A stretch of DNA of 64,000 nucleotides from Oscillatoriophycideae cyanobacterium NC_groundwater_1537_Pr4_S-0.65um_50_18 (lineage in GTDB: Bacteria; Cyanobacteriota; Cyanobacteriia; Elainellales; Elainellaceae), in contig JACQYI010000063.1 of the NCBI GenBank assembly GCA_016208305.1, positions 31,766 to 95,765 on the forward strand, given 5' to 3'. A model generated the notes under the pieces. That model had not been told where the DNA came from, did no database searches, and saw only the letters and a program-made list of their open reading frames with translations. The translations under genes and the position numbers were made by a program. The number at the start of each line of letters is the position of its first letter. Position 1 is the stretch's first letter. Shown here in pieces: positions 8,395 to 17,470 of the stretch.

Positions 8395-10017
8395 CTAAAC
8401 AGCGATGAGGTGCTTGGGTTCGATCGGCGCGCTCAGGGCTTCTTCTAATGGAGCAACTCCCAGGCGCTGCTCCAAAATATTCATCACCTCGCGCCCAAAA
8501 TCATTGGGATTTTGCCGCCAAGCCTGCAAACAAACGTCGCCAAAAAAAGATCCCAGCGGCTCTGGATTCCACAGCAGCTTTTTCGCTGTCCAAGGCATAA
8601 CGCTCATGGGGTTATATCCCGGCTTAATGATCTTCTGACCAAAGGCATAATCCTCAAGATGGGTGTGGGGCTGTAAGCCAATGAAGAAAATGGCAGGTTC
8701 TACCTTATCAGCGCCAAAGATTCTCTCTAGCTCTCGATGGTACGCAACCGTTTGACGAATGGTTTCAAAAGTTTCGTCAATGACGTTGAAAGAGTAGTTG
8801 ACCGACACCAAAGCATCAAAGCCTGCCGCCTTGAGGTCACGGCAGTTTTGCAGAACCGTGCGCAGGTTGTAGCCCATGCGCATTTTCCGAATTAGCTCTT
8901 GTGAGCCGCTGGTAATACCAATCTCAAAGTAGTTCATGCCCGTCTTGACCATCAGATCGCAGAGTTCGGGAGTGAGATTATCTGCCCGAATGTACGCTGC
9001 CCAATGGATGTCCTGCATTCCGGCCTGCAAAATTTTCTGGAGGAGTTCAACGGCATCTTCCATAAATCGGCGTGCCGGAATAAATTGAGCATCGGTAAAC
9101 CAGAAGTTGCGGATGCCTCGATCGTAGAGTTGCCGCATCTCCTTCACCACTTCCTCAGCCGGATTGATGCGAACTTGCTTGCCCTCCACCACCGTGTAAA
9201 CGCAGTAGCAGCAGTTGTGAGGGCAACCTCGCTTGGTTTGCACCCCTATATAGAAGTCACCCCCCTGCAAGTAGTATTCAAAATCTGACCAGATCTGATC
9301 AATGTAGTCATAGTTGCAGGCCGATTTTTCTAACGGGGTCGGCTGCTCGTGAATCAGGCGATCGCGCGGTTTCTCCTCACCTACGACATAGCAGCGCTCT
9401 CCAGAGATATCCTCTCCCCGCAGCAGCTTCTCCATCAGGGTTTCGCCTTCGCCCACCGAGACGATCGATCCTTTGGGTAAGATCTTGCCCATCTGCTCAT
9501 AAAATACGCTGACAGCTCCGCCTCCCACCAGCACCCGAGCCGTGGGACTGTAGCGCCTCGCCCGTTTTAAGCCGCGCCGAATCAGGGCTAAATTTCGCCA
9601 AAGCTCGTCGTAGTAAGAGATCGCCATGCGTAAACCGCCCAGCGCCCCTCTCAGCTTTAGCAGCGGATCGCGAGAATAAAATAGCTCGAAAGCGTTTTGC
9701 AGCGGATTGCCACCCCGACCGCCCACAGGCGCATAAATCTGAATATCTCGCCAGGAAAAGACCAGCAATGTTGGCTGAAACTGGTCAATACAGCGATCGA
9801 GTGCCGCATTGAAGTCTAGAGGCGGGATAGTCCCCAGATCGAAAATCTGCTGTTCTATCTCAGGAAACAGCTTATGAACATGATCGGCCAGATAGATAAC
9901 CCCAATTGGGAAAATAGGATTGCAGGGCAAGCGGATATAGAGAATCCGATCGCTTGGTGAGGGCGACATGGCGGATAGGGGCTGAACCCTTTGGCTTTGA
10001 TGAGCGGGCAATTTCAT
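8395..10017 (-). CDS. Radical SAM protein, B12-binding type (possible photosystem II high-light acclimation family)
   Basis: About 540 aa. A Rossmann-like cobalamin-type N-terminal region (IRLPCNPIFPIGVIYLADHV; LLVFSWRDIQIYAPVGG) is followed by a radical SAM domain with the 4Fe-4S motif CPHNCCYC near residue 265 and the partner GGGAVSVFYEQMG and VGEGETLMEKLL segments. Fe-S/SAM radical chemistry is expected; the substrate is unknown. The GNPLQNAF and LRGALGGLRMAISYYDELWRN segments recall a cyanobacterial family that databases name photosystem II high-light acclimation radical SAM protein; that name is from memory. The ATG at 10017 is preferred over a TTG 12 bases upstream, and an ATG at 9969 is equally possible. 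It stands alone. Confidence 0.85.
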   Translation of the reverse strand: MKLPAHQSQRVQPLSAMSPSPSDRILYIRLPCNPIFPIGVIYLADHVHKLFPEIEQQIFDLGTIPPLDFNAALDRCIDQFQPTLLVFSWRDIQIYAPVGGRGGNPLQNAFELFYSRDPLLKLRGALGGLRMAISYYDELWRNLALIRRGLKRARRYSPTARVLVGGGAVSVFYEQMGKILPKGSIVSVGEGETLMEKLLRGEDISGERCYVVGEEKPRDRLIHEQPTPLEKSACNYDYIDQIWSDFEYYLQGGDFYIGVQTKRGCPHNCCYCVYTVVEGKQVRINPAEEVVKEMRQLYDRGIRNFWFTDAQFIPARRFMEDAVELLQKILQAGMQDIHWAAYIRADNLTPELCDLMVKTGMNYFEIGITSGSQELIRKMRMGYNLRTVLQNCRDLKAAGFDALVSVNYSFNVIDETFETIRQTVAYHRELERIFGADKVEPAIFFIGLQPHTHLEDYAFGQKIIKPGYNPMSVMPWTAKKLLWNPEPLGSFFGDVCLQAWRQNPNDFGREVMNILEQRLGVAPLEEALSAPIEPKHLIAV

Positions 10018-10029
10018 GGTGAGGAGCAA

Positions 10030-10525
10030 TGGTATGGAGGATCATGAACCGTCGATCGCAGTTGCCCAAGTGCAGCGAACCCAGAACTTGCACGCTGACC
10101 CGATCTTGACACTGGCTGAGTCTGAAAGCCTACCGTTGCGATCTAGAGAAATTATGAGATGTTAGATTCATATAACTTTACGATACCACCGAGTTTCTTT
10201 AGCTGCATGAAAGATTCTCGATCGCCCGGAGTGAGTTAGAGATAAGTCAGCCCCATTTAGCCGACAGGCGTTGCTAGGCATCGGCAAAAGCGGGATTGGA
10301 AGAGGCGAGATCGGCGATCGCCAATGCCGCTCCTTTTGATCCCGATCCCGCATCCTAATTTCAAAGCAGTCGGTCAAATCCTGTCTCGATAAAACCGTCT
10401 ATGGCTATCTCATGTTTTCCATTTTTGGAAGCAATAAGGATGGTAGTCGCCTTTACAAATGCAGGGGATCAGGGAATGCTAGGGTCTAGATATGACAAGT
10501 TCATAGGGTAAGGCGCTATATTGTT
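10030..10525. other. 496-bp divergent intergenic region
   Basis: This gap separates the radical SAM gene (minus) and the DUF1830 gene (plus). It must hold both promoters, but I see no unmistakable -35/-10 pair, no structured RNA, and only open frames with poor coding character (10168-10377 minus). Confidence 0.5.
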
Positions 10526-10855
10526 ATGTCTCAAATCTTTGATCCCCTGCCAACCGAATCGTCTGCTGACCTCGTACTCTGTTGCTATGTGAATGCCACC
10601 AGCAAAATTCAAGTTGCTCGCATCACGAATATTCCTAACTGGTACTTTGAACGTGTGGTTTTCCCAGGCCAACGCTTAGTGTTTGAGGCTTTACCTCAGG
10701 CACAAATGGAAATCCACTGTGGCATGATGGCTAGCGCTATCTTGGCTGACACGATTCCTTGTGATCGACTGCGAATTGAAACAGAGCTAGAAGCAGATTT
10801 GGCGATCGATATTGTTGCTCCAACGGGAGAGTCCCTGACTGCCGCCGCAGAATAG
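10526..10855 (+). CDS. DUF1830-family protein
   Basis: 109 aa, soluble, with no signal peptide. The central part (LCCYVNATSKIQVARITNIPNWYFERVVFPGQRLVFEA) and the following MEIHCGM segment match the DUF1830 pattern, a small cyanobacterial family of unknown function. The C-terminal tail is acidic. The start ATG lacks a good ribosome-binding site. It is monocistronic: the next gene is 711 bp downstream. The family call is by recall. Confidence 0.8.
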   Translation: MSQIFDPLPTESSADLVLCCYVNATSKIQVARITNIPNWYFERVVFPGQRLVFEALPQAQMEIHCGMMASAILADTIPCDRLRIETELEADLAIDIVAPTGESLTAAAE

Positions 10856-10982
10856 GCCAAGACTACTGATTTTTAAAAACCTAGATTCATCACAAAACGA
10901 TTTTTTACTGAATTTTAGTGATTTTAGTTTTTCCTGTTCCCCCTGTGTCTCTGTGTTGAGGCTCAGGGGAATTTTTTAGAAA

Positions 10983-11039
10983 AATCTCCTCTATATAATC
11001 TCCTCTATATAATCTCCTCTATATATATCTTCTCTATAT
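10983..11039. repeat. AT-rich 14-bp tandem repeat array
   Basis: The unit AATCTCCTCTATAT is repeated perfectly three times (10983-11024), followed by a degenerate fourth copy (11025-11039). Directly after it, ATAGGAGGAGG is partly complementary to the unit, so the transcript could fold back over a perfect Shine-Dalgarno sequence. Confidence 0.9.
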
Positions 11040-11053
11040 ATAGGAGGAGGTAT

Positions 11054-11074
11054 ATGGGTACAGCCGCAGCTTAA
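11054..11074 (+). other. Six-codon mini open frame behind a perfect Shine-Dalgarno
   Basis: ATG GGT ACA GCC GCA GCT TAA, preceded at three bases by AGGAGGAGG (11042-11050). The ribosome-binding sequence is one of the strongest in the window, but the spacing is short and the peptide (MGTAAA) is tiny. It may be a leader peptide, or the purine run may simply be the end of the repeat array. Function unsupported. Confidence 0.2.
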
Positions 11075-11097
11075 GGGTGAAAACAGAGGCTTTTTGT

Positions 11098-11145
11098 CTG
11101 CCCTGCAATATTTCTGCCCTGCAATCCTCCTGTCCTGCAATCCTC
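11098..11145. repeat. 16-bp tandem direct repeat, three copies
   Basis: Units CTGCCCTGCAATATTT, CTGCCCTGCAATCCTC and CTGTCCTGCAATCCTC at 11098-11113, 11114-11129 and 11130-11145. The unit length matches other tandem duplications in this window, but the sequence is unrelated. Confidence 0.9.
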
Positions 11146-11566
11146 AGTACAGTTATATAAACCTCCAGGCTGCGTCAAAATAGCGCTCAGCACTGATTTA
11201 AGCGTAGACTAACGAGCGTAGAACCTTCTCAGGGCTAAAAGCTCTGATGTTTTTGCCTGGATAGCTGTATTTAGGTCGTGATTTTTGCCGTGCAGGTGCC
11301 GCCTAAACGATGTTTAAGCATGCTTTCTCTATCGGAGAACAGCAAATTTTGCTTGATACGCTTCTGGAGAATATTTGCTAGCTTCATAGAAACTTCATAC
11401 TCACCAATTTTGTCTCTCCCTTGGCTCAAATTGGGCTGAACTCAACTCATTTTGCTCGACAGCTCTCCAATGATATTCACGGCAGCTTTTTGAGGCAAAT
11501 GGCTGAAAGTCTCTCTGAGAGAAGGTTCTATACTTTATTTTTTATTAGATTAAATTTAGCCACCCT

Positions 11567-12028
11567 ATGCCGCAGATTGTTTTGGTGAATCCTCAAATCC
11601 CTCCCAACACGGGAAATATTGCTCGAACCTGTGCTGCGACAGGAACCGCCTTACATTTAGTCGGGCCGCTAGGATTCGAGATTAGCGATCGCTATCTAAA
11701 AAGAGCAGGTTTGGACTATTGGCAGTACGTTGATCTGCACTATCACGCCACCTTAGCCGACTTTCAAACCTATCATCAGGCGCAAACGGGGCGTCGGATT
11801 GGTTTCAGCGCTTCAGGGACATATAGCTATACAAAGTTGCAGTTTCAGATGACCGATTGGCTACTGTTTGGTTGTGAAACATCTGGGCTGCCGCCTCAGG
11901 TTTTAGCCGACTGCGATACTGTTGTGCGAATTCCTATGGCTCAAAGGGGCGTTCGGAGCCTCAATTTATCGGTCAGTGTGGCGATCGGCTTATTTGAAGC
12001 GCGTCGCCAGCTCGGTTTTCTAGACTAG
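11567..12028 (+). CDS. trmL: tRNA (cytidine(34)-2'-O)-methyltransferase TrmL
   Basis: TrmL methylates the 2'-OH of the wobble nucleotide of tRNA-Leu isoacceptors using SAM. The 153-aa length and the SPOUT-family signatures are typical: IVLVNPQIPPNTGNIARTCAATG at the N-terminus (catalytic Asn/Arg), LLFGCETSGLP near residue 100, and RIPMAQRGVRSLNLSVSVAIG near 122, which forms the SAM-binding trefoil knot. The start is the ATG at 11567. It is monocistronic, with long gaps on both sides. The assignment is firm. Confidence 0.95.
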   Translation: MPQIVLVNPQIPPNTGNIARTCAATGTALHLVGPLGFEISDRYLKRAGLDYWQYVDLHYHATLADFQTYHQAQTGRRIGFSASGTYSYTKLQFQMTDWLLFGCETSGLPPQVLADCDTVVRIPMAQRGVRSLNLSVSVAIGLFEARRQLGFLD

Positions 12029-13015
12029 GAGAAACCGTTTTGCGCCAGGTCAAAAAAACTTTTCTAGATTTCCGGAAAAGGAGATTGCCCTTGTGTAGCT
12101 ACAAAAAATTGCCCTCAGCAGGTTCCGATCAGGCCATATTTAATGAGTGAAACCTGACTAAAACCCTTTTCAAAAAAATAATCTAATATCTGCATCTACA
12201 TATATGCATTTGCGAATGTATTGCAGGCTCACTCAATTCAAGTTGAATAAACTGCTGAGTAATTCTCTGAAATCGGACGTTTAATGACAGCCATTACAAG
12301 AGTGCGGTAGCGCTTCGGTCACCTGCACTACAAAACTCAATGGAATGTGATAAGAAATTTCTATAGAAGCCTAAGCAAAATTACTTGGCCTCAAAAAACC
12401 GCTCTGGCGCTGAATTACATCCTCTCTCAAGGCTTTTGCGCTTCTAAAAAGCCCGTAAATCTCTGTAGCAATTAAAGTTGCAAATAATACCGTCAACCGT
12501 AGAAACAACCGTTCTACAGACTTTTAGAGCGGCCAATGATAGGAAAAAAAAATTTGTGTTCTAGAGCCTTTTTTTATCTGCCGAAACCCGCAACATCAGC
12601 TCTTTTCAGTCGCTACAACTGTTTGCAGGCAAAGGTTTTGGCAGCTAAAAATAGGAGTTGTAAAAAGTAAAAATTCGTACATTTCTGCATACATCGGTGT
12701 GGGTATCATCAGATGCCAATGGCTAGTCAAGTGTTGTACACTGTGCGCTTGAAGATTAATCAATTCATATGAACGCTTTAGTCAGGTGTAATCCTGACTC
12801 AGTGTTTTAAAAGATTCAACTTACCCAGATATGCAAGTCTTGAATTTTTCATTAACTGGTGTAAGCTTGTTTAAGTCAAAAAGAGCAAGGTAATGTTACC
12901 TAGTCATACGGCAACGTCTGTGATCTCGATCGCTGCTCTATGTGATTTCTGTCATAGCGATTCATAGATTAGGTCGGTTGGGAATAGTTAAACGCTGCTC
13001 ATTAGGAGGTCATTC
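12029..13015. other. 987-bp non-coding region ahead of the LysM/M23 peptidase gene
   Basis: The longest gap in the window, GC-poor and without a credible open frame. It holds several short inverted repeats: 12301-12329 (AGTGC-GGT pairing with ACC-GCACT), 12499-12517 (GTAGAA/TTCTAC), 12730-12742 (AGTGT/ACACT), 12780-12799 (AGTCAGG/CCTGACT) and 12938-12957 (CTATG/CATAG). It ends in a perfect AGGAGGT (13004-13010) five bases before a TTG start. It could be a long regulated leader or hold a small RNA gene; I could not match it to a known riboswitch. Confidence 0.5.
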
Positions 13016-15226
13016 TTGAAGCGAGAATTTCTGCGGAAGGTCAAGCCTGTTTCCTGCTCCCCCCGTGAGACGGCAGGGCAACCCGAACAGATTTCTGCGG
13101 GAGTTAGCCGTAGGGCACGCACTTCTGCTGCCATGTTCGGGTTAGCTCTCTCTGTGGGGGCATCTAGTCTGGTTTTACCCCATCATGATGATGGCGTAAG
13201 TGCGGCCGAAACCAAAGGTACGGAGACAGCATCTCCTTCATTATCACAAGTTGCAACGCTGCCTTCTTCTGTCTCAGGTTCAACAGCGGTTGTTCCTTCA
13301 ACAATAGATGTTGAGCATGTGGTTCGTGAAGGACAAACGCTTGTCCAAATTGCCCGTAGCTATCGGGTTAATGTGCAAGACATTGTGTCTGCCAACGACC
13401 TAGATATTGATGCCCTGCTCAGACCAGGGCAAATGTTGAAGATTCCCGTTAGACAGTCTACTGACAGCTTGAAAGCGTCTGTTCCAGAGGTCGTGGCGTC
13501 TGCGGATCTCAATCAGTTGTCGGGTGCTAGTGAAAACAGTGCTTTGAGCCGTCTGCGAGAACAGCGCGACAAGTTAAAAGATAGTTTGGCGGAGTTGAGG
13601 TCTGAGGAAGTTAATCGTTCGGTTGCTGAAGTCTCTAAAGGCAGCACGATCGCGTCGGCCAGTGAGACGTCAGTGAGTATTGCCGACAAGGAAGAAGTGG
13701 CGATCGCATCGACCACTCCACTCGTAACGGCTCCTGAAGCTTCTGCGAAGCCTACAGCTACCTACCGCGTTCAGCCGGGAGATACACTTGCAGCAATCGC
13801 TAGAGCGCATGGTGTTTCGGAGCAGACTTTGGCAGCGAGCAATCGCCTGTCTGATCCAGATTGGATTCGAGTCAGCGACTCTTTAAATGTCCCTGCTGTG
13901 CAGACGATCGCCTCTAGCGATTCTGCCAACCCAGTTGCAGATAGCCAGCCTGTAGATGGCCAACCTGTAAACACCCCCCTTGCAGAAGTACCCAGCGTAC
14001 CTGAAGCGGTTCAGTCACCCATCTCTCAAGCACCTCCTTCTGAGGCCGCAATTGCTCAAGTGCCTGCTCTGCAGTCGCCCATCAGCCAACCGCCTGCTCA
14101 ACAGGTGGCGATCGCACCGCAGATGCAAGATTATCGAGTCGGTCTTGGCGACACCGTTGCGCGGATTGCGAAGGCTCACAATGTGCCCCTGTCCACGTTG
14201 GTAAGCGCCAACCGCCTGTCTGATCCGAACGTGATTTTTGTGGGTCAGGTGCTACGAGTTCCTACAGCATCTGTCTCCAGTGCATCAGTTCCGGCTCCAG
14301 TTGAGGCTCCCCGTCCGGTGGTTCAAGCTAAGCCCCAGACTATGGCGATCGCACCTCGTGCTGCCGCAGGCTCCTCGCTCACTCAGCCTACCCCAGAGGT
14401 ACAGGGTGGCTCTGAGTCTCCTACGGCTGTTCAAGCGAATAGTCCTCGCTATGTTGAAAATTTGCTGGCAGAAGTCAGAGCTTTACGCGCAAAGCACCAG
14501 GGTGGCACTGTCGTGAAACCTGCGAATCAGAATTCCAGCATCCAGCCTTCTGTCGCCCAGCCTGAAACTGTCCAACCTGAAGCTGTCCAGTCTGCCGCTG
14601 TCCAGTCACCTGTGATGGTTACAGCTCGTAGAGAAGCGCCATTAGCTGCGGCTAGCCTTCAGGCTGTTCCTCAAGCTGTTGCGCCTCAGGCTGCTGCTGA
14701 GCCTGTTGTGGTCGCTACGGCTCCCATCAACTCAGAGTCTTATGCACCTCTGCGTCAATCTATTACAGGACGCACAGTTTCGCCGGAATTGCCATCTTTG
14801 TCTGATGCAGATGCTTTTCTACCGGAAGGTACAAGCTCTAACGGCTACATTTGGCCTACCCGCGGTCTGCTAACGTCTGGCTATGGCTGGCGTTGGGGCA
14901 GAATGCACGCAGGTATTGATATTGCTGCTGATACAGGTACTCCAATCTATGCTGCTGCTACGGGTGTTGTGCAGTATTCTGATTGGAATTCTGGAGGCTA
15001 CGGTAATCTGGTAGAAATTCTTCATCCAGACGGTAGCTTTACTCGCTATGCTCATTTGAACCGCAGCTTGGTTCGTGAGGGTCAAAGAGTACGCCAGGGT
15101 GAACAAATTGCTGAAATGGGAAGCACTGGATACAGTACAGGGCCTCACCTACACTTTGAGGTTCATCCTAAATCTTCGGGTGCAGTCAACCCGATGGCTT
15201 ATTTGCCTCAACAGTCAGCACAGTAG
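13016..15226 (+). CDS. LysM-repeat M23-family metallopeptidase (cell-wall hydrolase)
   Basis: 736 aa, a NlpD/EnvC-like envelope protein. After a basic N-terminus comes a hydrophobic signal/anchor segment (about 38-56). Three LysM domains follow (about 102-145, 247-290 and 371-413; each with a (G)DT- or GQT-type start and an I/L..N.L core). A Pro/Gln/Val-rich linker contains a 15-bp in-frame tandem repeat, and the peptidase M23 domain spans about 610-730. Zinc ligands are visible in HAGIDI (near 630) and HLHFEV (near 708). It should cleave peptide cross-links of peptidoglycan in the periplasm. The TTG start is supported by AGGAGGT five bases upstream, a combination often used to tune expression. 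A terminator follows at 15277. Confidence 0.95.
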   Translation: MKREFLRKVKPVSCSPRETAGQPEQISAGVSRRARTSAAMFGLALSVGASSLVLPHHDDGVSAAETKGTETASPSLSQVATLPSSVSGSTAVVPSTIDVEHVVREGQTLVQIARSYRVNVQDIVSANDLDIDALLRPGQMLKIPVRQSTDSLKASVPEVVASADLNQLSGASENSALSRLREQRDKLKDSLAELRSEEVNRSVAEVSKGSTIASASETSVSIADKEEVAIASTTPLVTAPEASAKPTATYRVQPGDTLAAIARAHGVSEQTLAASNRLSDPDWIRVSDSLNVPAVQTIASSDSANPVADSQPVDGQPVNTPLAEVPSVPEAVQSPISQAPPSEAAIAQVPALQSPISQPPAQQVAIAPQMQDYRVGLGDTVARIAKAHNVPLSTLVSANRLSDPNVIFVGQVLRVPTASVSSASVPAPVEAPRPVVQAKPQTMAIAPRAAAGSSLTQPTPEVQGGSESPTAVQANSPRYVENLLAEVRALRAKHQGGTVVKPANQNSSIQPSVAQPETVQPEAVQSAAVQSPVMVTARREAPLAAASLQAVPQAVAPQAAAEPVVVATAPINSESYAPLRQSITGRTVSPELPSLSDADAFLPEGTSSNGYIWPTRGLLTSGYGWRWGRMHAGIDIAADTGTPIYAAATGVVQYSDWNSGGYGNLVEILHPDGSFTRYAHLNRSLVREGQRVRQGEQIAEMGSTGYSTGPHLHFEVHPKSSGAVNPMAYLPQQSAQ
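14558..14602 (+). repeat. In-frame 15-bp tandem repeat (linker of M23 peptidase)
   Basis: Three consecutive 15-bp units (14558-14572, 14573-14587, 14588-14602) encode QPETV, QPEAV and QSAAV in the flexible linker between the LysM and peptidase domains. A weaker fourth unit follows. Confidence 0.75.
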
Positions 15227-15276
15227 CGAAATCAGGGTCAATTCAAAAGAGCCAAAGGCTCAAAGCTTTTTATAGG

Positions 15277-15307
15277 ATTGGAGGGCAAAGCGGCTCTCCA
15301 ATTTTGC
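15277..15307 (+). terminator. Rho-independent terminator after the M23 gene
   Basis: Stem ATTGGAGGGC (15277-15286) pairs with GCTCTCCAAT (15293-15302) with one G-U pair, followed by TTTTGC and TTTTC. It lies 50 bp past the stop codon of the LysM/M23 gene. Confidence 0.8.
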
Positions 15308-15502
15308 TTTTCTACTTCAGCTTAGATTTGATCCTATCAATTTTCTCCAGTAAAACTGAACTAGGTTAGGAAATCTTAAAGAGTCAGATAGGTTGTTCTT
15401 CCACTCGTCTGTCACAATTCATTTCTTCTCCCCGGCAGGGTAATCCTGAGAAGAGAATGATTTTCTGAATACTAGTGCAGCATTACATTCTGGAGCAAAG
15501 CT

Positions 15503-16009
15503 ATGCAAATTTACAGATGGATTATTGCCTTGAGCATGGTGGGGTTCTCTGCTCTTTCGGCTTCTGCACAAGGCGCTCCTTATTTTGCTGGGCAAACAGC
15601 CGCAGGGCAAGATGTGACGATCGATTTAAGTTCTATTAACCGCGCCAGCGCTACCAGTGTAGATTTTGTCTACTACTTGGGAAGCGATCGCATCTACAGT
15701 CAGGCAAACTGCGCAACGGGAACCTGGACTACTTTTCCTGAAGGTGCGGTTCATGATCCGCAATCCGCAGCGACAGCCGAGATGCTTCGGGTTGTGTGCA
15801 GCAGCGCTGTCCAACCCGATCAGCAGGGATCTAGCCAAAGCCAATATGTGTTTGCGCCACCTTCCAATGTGCGATCGGCTCCCAATGGCGATATTCAATG
15901 TGTGGTTAGCACTCCACAATCGATCAATATTTATGGGTTTTCAGGTGAATGGGGCATAACCGACTTCTGCGGCAAGACGGGCTACATCCATCGTAGCCAG
16001 TTGCAGTAG
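15503..16009 (+). CDS. Small exported protein with SH3b-like C-terminus
   Basis: 168 aa. A clear Sec signal peptide (residues 1-22, ending SALSASAQG) indicates export. The N-terminal half has no recognised fold. The last 60 residues (VFAPPSNVRSAPNGDIQC...INIYGFSGEWGITDFCGKTGYIHRSQL) have the shape of a bacterial SH3 domain: the SNVRSAPNG opening, a W near the middle, and a G(Y/W)IH.SQL ending. Four cysteines in the mature protein could form disulfides. Such domains often bind peptidoglycan, which fits the neighbouring M23 peptidase, but the function is inferred. The glutaminase gene starts 19 bases after its stop, so the two may be co-transcribed. Confidence 0.8.
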   Translation: MQIYRWIIALSMVGFSALSASAQGAPYFAGQTAAGQDVTIDLSSINRASATSVDFVYYLGSDRIYSQANCATGTWTTFPEGAVHDPQSAATAEMLRVVCSSAVQPDQQGSSQSQYVFAPPSNVRSAPNGDIQCVVSTPQSINIYGFSGEWGITDFCGKTGYIHRSQLQ

Positions 16010-16027
16010 AGCCGTTAGAATAACGAG

Positions 16028-17044
16028 ATGGTGACTCAAGACTCCAATTCCCACAGCCCTATGTTTGAGAATGATGCAGCAGAATTTCAGGCTTATCTGA
16101 ATGATCTGCATCGCCAGCATCAATCTCTGACAAGCGGGAGAGTCGCTGACTATATTCCAGAGTTGGCCAAAGCGAACCCTGACTGGTTTAGTATTTGCGT
16201 AGCGACTGTAGATGGACAGGTCTTTACCACAGGCGATGCTGATCAGCTGTTCACGATTCAGTCTATCTCTAAGGTATTTGTTCAGGGGTTGGCGCTAGAA
16301 GATCATGGGCGTGATTACTTTCTGACGCGGGTTGGCGTTGAGCCAACGGGAGATGCGTTTAATTCTATTGTGCTAGATGAGCAATCGAAGCGACCCTACA
16401 ATCCCATGGTGAATGCTGGCGCGATCGCGACTACAAGCTTGATCAAAGGAGATAGCCCGACCGATCGCCTGAACCGAATGTTGGATATGTTCCGGCGCTA
16501 CATTGGGCATGATATTTTTGTGGATATTTCTACTTTCACCAGTGAAAGAACTACAGGTAATCGCAACCGTGCGATGGCGTACCTGATGTACAACTTTGGC
16601 ATGATTGATGCTCGTATTGAGGAAGCACTCGATCTTTACTTTCAGCAATGCTCCATTATGGTGGACTGCCGCGACCTAGCGGTAATGGCAGCCACGTTAG
16701 CCAATCGCGGTATTAACCCTATCACGAGAGAGCGTGCTGTTGCACCCAACTATATTCGAGACATTCTCAGCGTCATGTACACCTGCGGGATGTACAACTT
16801 TGCTGGAGAGTGGGCCTACAAGATCGGGCTGCCTGCCAAGAGTGGTGTTTCGGGCGGTATTATTGTGGTGGTGCCTGACCAGATTGGTATTGCTATTTTT
16901 TCACCGCTGTTAGATCCTCGGGGTAATAGCGTCCGGGGAGTAAAGGTGTGCGAGGCCATCTCGGAATATTTTGATCTGCATTTGTTTGACTCTTCAATGG
17001 GCTGCCGCACATTTTTGCAACGATTGTCTCACCCTACACGTTAG
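16028..17044 (+). CDS. glsA: Glutaminase A
   Basis: Hydrolyses L-glutamine to glutamate and ammonia in the cytosol. The 338-aa protein contains the serine-dependent beta-lactamase-like glutaminase motifs: TIQSISKVF (catalytic S-x-x-K) near residue 80, NPMVNAGAI near 126, [15 protein letters not shown] near 175, [22 protein letters not shown] near 210, and [14 protein letters not shown] near 276. The start is the ATG at 16028, 19 bases after the SH3-like gene. It is slightly longer than the E. coli enzymes because of an N-terminal extension. No STAS or ankyrin add-on is present. Confidence 0.95.
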   Translation: MVTQDSNSHSPMFENDAAEFQAYLNDLHRQHQSLTSGRVADYIPELAKANPDWFSICVATVDGQVFTTGDADQLFTIQSISKVFVQGLALEDHGRDYFLTRVGVEPTGDAFNSIVLDEQSKRPYNPMVNAGAIATTSLIKGDSPTDRLNRMLDMFRRYIGHDIFVDISTFTSERTTGNRNRAMAYLMYNFGMIDARIEEALDLYFQQCSIMVDCRDLAVMAATLANRGINPITRERAVAPNYIRDILSVMYTCGMYNFAGEWAYKIGLPAKSGVSGGIIVVVPDQIGIAIFSPLLDPRGNSVRGVKVCEAISEYFDLHLFDSSMGCRTFLQRLSHPTR

Positions 17045-17470
17045 CGGCTGGATATCTAAAAGAGTTTTATAAAAATCCTCTCCGCGTTCACAGAAGTATG
17101 TCTTCTCGGAGTAATTCTAGATAAATCAGCCATCTAAACTGAAGAACCTTAAAAGTTTCCTTGCCCTAACCGCTGTGAATGCAGCTATATCTGCCAGAAG
17201 CATCCACTAGAAGGCATAAAAAATTCCCCTTTGTGTCATTTCAAGACGCAAAGGGGAAACTCCCGCTAAAACCTGTAGCTATCTCATGAAACTCAAATCC
17301 TGATGTCTTCACTCACAATTGGCTCTGATTTCAGTGAATCGGCTTTGACTTGTGCTTGATATCACCTAGCATAAGAGAAAATACGTAGACTTTCGTTTTG
17401 CGAGAAGTTTAATTTACTCAAGCTTCACACTTCGGTGTAAAACTATGAAGTCGGCATAAGCTCTCCTGAC
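17045..17470. other. 426-bp intergenic region between convergent genes
   Basis: This gap separates glsA (plus) and the HEAT gene (minus). It holds two hairpins: a weak one at 17080-17111 (CTCCG/CGGAG outside AGAAG/CTTCT) just after glsA, and a strong one at 17224-17258. The rest is AT-rich with no gene. Confidence 0.6.
17224..17258. terminator. Hairpin, probable terminator
   Basis: TTCCCCTTTGTGTC (17224-17237) pairs with GACGCAAAGGGGAA (17245-17258) with one G-U or A-C position, loop of seven. It is flanked upstream by AAAAAA (a T-run on the minus strand), so it could terminate transcription from the HEAT gene side, and possibly glsA. Confidence 0.6.

Larger units (their letters stand above)
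10856..11566. other. 711-bp intergenic region with two tandem repeat arrays
   Basis: It contains the AT-rich 14-bp array at 10983-11039, a perfect AGGAGGAGG followed by a six-codon open frame (11054-11074), and a 16-bp array at 11098-11145. The remaining 420 bp before trmL is low in GC and holds no recognisable gene. TATACT at 11529-11534 is a possible -10 box for trmL. No tRNA-like or riboswitch-like structure was seen. Confidence 0.6.

Noticed and set aside
10983..11145. CRISPR-like repeats
   Set aside because: The units are adjacent without unique spacers and only 14-16 bp, so they are tandem repeats. No cas genes are present.
12029..13015. Possible cyclic-di-AMP (ydaO-type) riboswitch before the LysM/M23 gene
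   Set aside because: Gene context fits, but I could not find the conserved aptamer segments; kept only as a long unexplained leader.
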